DNA of 64,000 nt from Turicibacter bilis (GTDB lineage Bacteria > Bacillota_I > Bacilli_A > MOL361 > Turicibacteraceae): the NCBI RefSeq assembly GCF_024499055.1, contig NZ_CP071249.1, positions 806,001 through 870,000 of the forward strand, read 5' to 3'. This document shows, in pieces, positions 60,661 to 64,000 of this stretch (position 1 is its first letter; each line of letters starts with the position of its first letter). Below the pieces are notes generated by a model that saw nothing but the letters and a program-made list of their open reading frames with translations, was not told the DNA's origin and did not search any database. The position numbers and the translations under genes were made by a program.

Positions 60661-63303
60661 CTAATGATGATATAAGTCAAAATATAAGTCAATCAGCTCA
60701 GGAGCTGCAACCTTTGTTCGGATTTTTTGAATTAATGCTTGTTTAATGGCTTGGTAGTGATGTGTCTTGGCTAGGCGTTGATGAATGTCTCTTGATAACT
60801 GCCAAAACCAATCTGATTCTAAAGGGGCTTGCTCTATTTGTTCATAATGAGTTAAAAAATAAGCACATGAATCTTGGTTCATGAAAAATTCAAAGCTATT
60901 CCTATCGAGGACACCACACGCAATAAGCTCACCAACTGCACATAAATCCTTTGGATGATGAGTGATATGTGCTTTAATTTGCTGCTCAAATTCATCATAA
61001 GCTAGCTCTAGTTTAAACTCAAAGGCTTGTCTAAGTAACTTGAAATTAAATTCTTTTTTTAATCGTCTTGTTAATGCCTCACTGACTTTCATTTGAAGTT
61101 CCTCATCAATAACTGGAGTTAAGGTTACTAATTCAAAGCTATCAATCTGTGTCAAATAAAGGTCAATCAATGGGCGTAATTTTTCTACCGGTTGACTTAA
61201 GAATGACGTGAACTGAATGTAGCAAGACTCAATCTCCTCATTTAATAAATATTTCTTAATAAATTGATGAGTGAGCTGTTCTTCTATTAAGTTCTCCACT
61301 GCTTTTGGAAACTGAGAAGATTGATTGAGTTGAGCTCTCAAAAAGTTGAGACAATCCGTTATCAAAATCATAGATGAACCATCATTAAACAACAACTGTA
61401 ACATACTTAGTAGCTCTTCTTCCTTCAATTGAATTACTGAAAGAAGAGCTAAAGTGATCTTCACCATCTTTTGAACATGGACTTTCATCAGTGTCGTAAG
61501 ATTAGGTTGGGTTAAGACTGCTAAAAGCTGTTTATAATAAAGAATTAACTCATTGACATGAGGGGTTTGAAACTGTTTTCGATTGAGGCGTTTCATGAGA
61601 TGCTTGAGTTCTTCTTCACCCATATATTTAATAATCAAATGCACGGTAAAGGAGTCTAACTCCTCACTATTATGATACAAACGTGCTTCAATATAACTTT
61701 TATACAAGTGCGAAACTTCTAAATATTGATCAATCACGAGTTGATTTTCATGCATAAATTCAAATAATTCTTGTGCCTTAAAATTTAACCTCGCGAACGC
61801 TTGGTCTTGATTCGGCAATTCATTAATGAGTTGAATCATATCATTTAAGTATTTATAAATAAAATAAAAGTTACTCAAATCCGCTAAAAAGGCATATTTT
61901 CGTTTAAACGAGGCAGGTAGATGATGATACATCAACTCTAAATTCAATTGACGAATTTCATCCACAATCTGCTGTGATTGCTCACTGCTTAACAATCGTT
62001 GAATCGTGCGACCGGTCCAATAACGATTAAACTGAGCAAGAAAATGAAGTAAATAATGTTTACATTTAAACGCCTCTACCGCTGTTTTCTTATACAAATC
62101 ATAGGCTAACAATAAATTCCCATGCTTAAATTGATAGTAGGCACGGTGATAATGTTGCCAAATCCCATCTCCTTGGTTCATGCACTCGGTTAAGACACTC
62201 GTATACGGTGGCAGCAAATAATTTTTATCATCATTTTGAATAGAATGCACCGATCCATCTGGAAATTTAACCGTCCTAATCCCTGCTTTGTTAAGTTGCC
62301 AACACGTCCGTTCATCTAGAACATAAGGTTTAGATAAGTTTAAGACTCCCATTTCAGTCACTTCTTCTTTGATTAGATGCCTTAAATCATTTAAGCGGAC
62401 TCGATTTAATTCATCAAGAGGCGTGAGTCGCTCACCAAGCTCATTATCATCGCTAGAATAGCGATATAATTCATCAAGATTTAGTTTTGAAAGTGCCTGA
62501 AAAAATGTTAAATAGCGTTGTTCATACGTTGCATCATCCACATTCGATAAAAGATGGTTCACATCAATCACATGGATGCCTTGTGACTTATAATAATCAA
62601 AGTTATTTTGATCCAACGTTTGCTCTAAATATAATAGATAAACGGGTTGAAAACTACTTCCCTGTAATTCTTTCACCCAATTTAAAATAAGTTTCATATT
62701 TCGATCGTTTAATGAGTATCCAATAAAAAGTGTAATATTTGAGGCGATAATGGATTTCACCATCGTTTCAATGAGACGAAACTGACTACTATAAGAGAGA
62801 TAGTCATTCTCTTTTAAGACCACATTTTGATGTTTCACATCGCCATGCATTTTAATGAGGAATTTCTTAGTTCGCGTTTGCGATACTTCTTCATCTTTTG
62901 CAATGACATCATAAAAAAGTCCTCGCGCATAAATCGCTTGCTCAAGTAAATCATCGTAATTCGTTGTAATGAGATGAATCGGATTTAAGTTTAAGATTTC
63001 ATCATGAATTTTATTACTTTGTAAATCGAGATCAAAAATATCTCGTAATAAATCATAATACTCTTTATGTCCACGCAGGTTATAATATTTTTGTGGAATT
63101 CGTAAGTATTCATTTTGCGAATAGCGTTCTTTTTGTTCTGAAAATGGACCAGAAAATCGATCAATGACTTCTTTCCATGATGGAAAATTAGATAACATCG
63201 AAACACCTGCTCCAACAACGATGACTAGCTTGTTATCTTCTGATGCCTTTTTGATAATCCGTAAACTTTCTTGCGTAAAGGACTTCACCTCCCTCACCTC
63301 CAT
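60661..63303 (-). CDS. Large SIR2-like domain protein, possible NADase-type defence factor
   Basis: From ATG 63303 the protein is 880 aa. Residues ~20-260 form a SIR2-like Rossmann domain: VVGAGVSMLSNFPSW (29-43), ITTNYDDLLE with Asn115, KMHGD with His153, and LFIGYSLND. These are the Asn/His pair needed for NAD+ cleavage in SIR2 defence proteins. The remaining ~600 residues are helical repeats, probably a sensor. Size and layout resemble DSR-type and other SIR2 abortive-infection proteins. It stands alone with its own terminator. Host-function deacylase is unlikely given the absent zinc cluster. Confidence 0.72.
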   Translation of the reverse strand: MEVREVKSFTQESLRIIKKASEDNKLVIVVGAGVSMLSNFPSWKEVIDRFSGPFSEQKERYSQNEYLRIPQKYYNLRGHKEYYDLLRDIFDLDLQSNKIHDEILNLNPIHLITTNYDDLLEQAIYARGLFYDVIAKDEEVSQTRTKKFLIKMHGDVKHQNVVLKENDYLSYSSQFRLIETMVKSIIASNITLFIGYSLNDRNMKLILNWVKELQGSSFQPVYLLYLEQTLDQNNFDYYKSQGIHVIDVNHLLSNVDDATYEQRYLTFFQALSKLNLDELYRYSSDDNELGERLTPLDELNRVRLNDLRHLIKEEVTEMGVLNLSKPYVLDERTCWQLNKAGIRTVKFPDGSVHSIQNDDKNYLLPPYTSVLTECMNQGDGIWQHYHRAYYQFKHGNLLLAYDLYKKTAVEAFKCKHYLLHFLAQFNRYWTGRTIQRLLSSEQSQQIVDEIRQLNLELMYHHLPASFKRKYAFLADLSNFYFIYKYLNDMIQLINELPNQDQAFARLNFKAQELFEFMHENQLVIDQYLEVSHLYKSYIEARLYHNSEELDSFTVHLIIKYMGEEELKHLMKRLNRKQFQTPHVNELILYYKQLLAVLTQPNLTTLMKVHVQKMVKITLALLSVIQLKEEELLSMLQLLFNDGSSMILITDCLNFLRAQLNQSSQFPKAVENLIEEQLTHQFIKKYLLNEEIESCYIQFTSFLSQPVEKLRPLIDLYLTQIDSFELVTLTPVIDEELQMKVSEALTRRLKKEFNFKLLRQAFEFKLELAYDEFEQQIKAHITHHPKDLCAVGELIACGVLDRNSFEFFMNQDSCAYFLTHYEQIEQAPLESDWFWQLSRDIHQRLAKTHHYQAIKQALIQKIRTKVAAPELIDLYFDLYHH

Positions 63304-63544
63304 TATTACCAATTTATGTAATTTCCGATAATTACATACTCCAATTCATCTCTGAATTTACAATAAAATCAGATTTAGAAACGTTCAAAATTAAAATCGT
63401 ACTTAGGGTTTAAACAGTTAAATAATCCTTTAGCCTTCATTATGGTCCGTTCACACACCTCTCTTAGCCAAAATATCTATTTCTCCTGATAAAAGCATCT
63501 CATTAGGATAAACTAAATTTAGATTAATACTGGGAGTGATTGAA

Positions 63545-63829
63545 ATGAGTTTAAAAGAGACATACGAAGATTTACAACAAAAGGCTTCTAAAATCAAACA
63601 TGAACTAGCATCACTAAAAACTGAAATGACCCTATTAGAAGAAAATATTCATGGGATTGAACTTAATCCAAATTTTTTAGAAACAGACGTACAGCCTCTT
63701 TATGAATCGCTTTGGAATTTGCAAATGGCTTATAAAAAGCGTCAAACGGAATTAAATACTGTAACACTTCAACTGAATCAACTTGATCACATTCTTGAAG
63801 GTATCATGGAAACTGATCAAATGATCTAA
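63545..63829 (+). CDS. Small coiled-coil protein
   Basis: ATG 63545 follows GGGAG and gives 94 aa. It is almost entirely heptad-like helix (LKETYEDLQQKASKIKHELA, LKTEMTLLEENIHGIE), likely an antiparallel coiled coil. No family is recognised. A strong terminator follows the stop. Confidence 0.6.
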   Translation: MSLKETYEDLQQKASKIKHELASLKTEMTLLEENIHGIELNPNFLETDVQPLYESLWNLQMAYKKRQTELNTVTLQLNQLDHILEGIMETDQMI

Positions 63830-63863
63830 AAAAAACCACCAGTAGAACTGGTGGTTTTTTTTT
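63829..63863. terminator. Bidirectional terminator
   Basis: AAAAAACCACCAGT pairs with ACTGGTGGTTTTTT around a 3-base loop, between convergent genes. Confidence 0.9.
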
Positions 63864-64000
63864 ATTCGAAATAAATGGGATGATAACTAATAATATAACT
63901 TTCATTTCCATCATGTTGAAGGGTTACACTTGCCACCCCAACTTGATGACACTCAATAGATTGATGCCAATTTTTAATTAAAGAGATGGGTTCTATCACT
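63862..64000 (-). CDS. Unknown protein, C-terminal 45 residues only
   Basis: A minus-strand frame enters from the right edge and stops at 63,862-63,864. The end reads VIEPISLIKNWHQSIECHQV, GVASVTLQHDGNESYIISYH, PIYFE. The convergent terminator supports a real gene end. Identity cannot be judged. Confidence 0.55.
   Translation of the reverse strand, partial: VIEPISLIKNWHQSIECHQVGVASVTLQHDGNESYIISYHPIYFE

Noticed and set aside
1-64000. CRISPR array
   Set aside because: No regularly spaced repeats of 23-40 bp and no cas genes were seen anywhere in the window.

Overview
This window is a low-GC Firmicutes chromosome segment. The AT-rich core genes (LtaS-like sulfatase, LemA/TPM pair, PTS EIIBC, tRNA-Cys) and their ribosome binding sites fit a gut Bacilli/Erysipelotrichia-type host; Turicibacter is a plausible guess but is inference only. 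A markedly more GC-rich block (about 1.0-15.9 kb) stands out as foreign DNA.

Layout. (1) 1-1000: start of an hsdS and the 3' part of a type I hsdM, both on the minus strand. The 5' part of that same hsdM lies at 30.35-30.86 kb, so a chromosomal type I restriction locus is split by about 29 kb of inserted DNA. (2) 1.0-15.9 kb: remnant of a clostridial-type mobile element, cut at both ends. It carries a bacitracin-resistance locus (bcrR, bcrA, bcrB, bcrD) with two perfect GACA-N7-TGTC BcrR operators, two further regulator + ABC transporter cassettes, two overlapping large serine recombinases with two tiny accessory genes, and an endolysin-like amidase that has lost its N-terminus. (3) 15,904-30,350: a self-consistent 14.4-kb transposon with inverted ends of the form TATAATAAA-N10-GTTCA. 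One end carries a four-gene operon of three tyrosine recombinases plus a TnpC-like protein (Tn554-like). The cargo is a complete type I restriction system (hsdS, hsdM, hsdR) and a two-gene CBASS-like pair (CD-NTase with AGS-C sensor, and a SLATT 2TM effector). (4) 30.9-45.7 kb: an unusual defence-like cluster. It holds an 830-aa membrane protein, an HsdM-like methyltransferase with QPPF in place of NPPF/Y, a half-size HsdS, a 312-aa unknown, a HelD-like SF1 helicase, a 150-aa unknown, a DndD/Rad50-like ATPase with a zinc hook, a 55-aa protein, and a 1110-aa protein that combines two alphaCTD-like helix-hairpin-helix segments with a sigma-region-4 helix-turn-helix. No HsdR is seen. (5) 46.0-48.5 kb: decayed GIY-YIG/DUF4357 and Rpn-type nuclease genes with partial duplications. 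(6) 48.7-64 kb: core-like genes (PTS, TPM/LemA, YwaF-like and GT2 envelope genes, LtaS-like protein, tRNA-Cys), small unknowns, a decayed gene, and a large SIR2-domain protein that may also be a defence factor.

How it works together. The window is a defence hotspot. One type I system has been broken by insertion while the inserted transposon delivers another, plus a CBASS-like abortive-infection module. The 31-46 kb cluster is the best candidate for an undescribed system. It joins a type I-like modification module (HsdM/HsdS) to a structural-maintenance-type ATPase, a HelD-like (RNA polymerase-associated family) helicase and a protein carrying RNA-polymerase-like DNA-binding modules. Function is inferred from domains only; no searches could be run.
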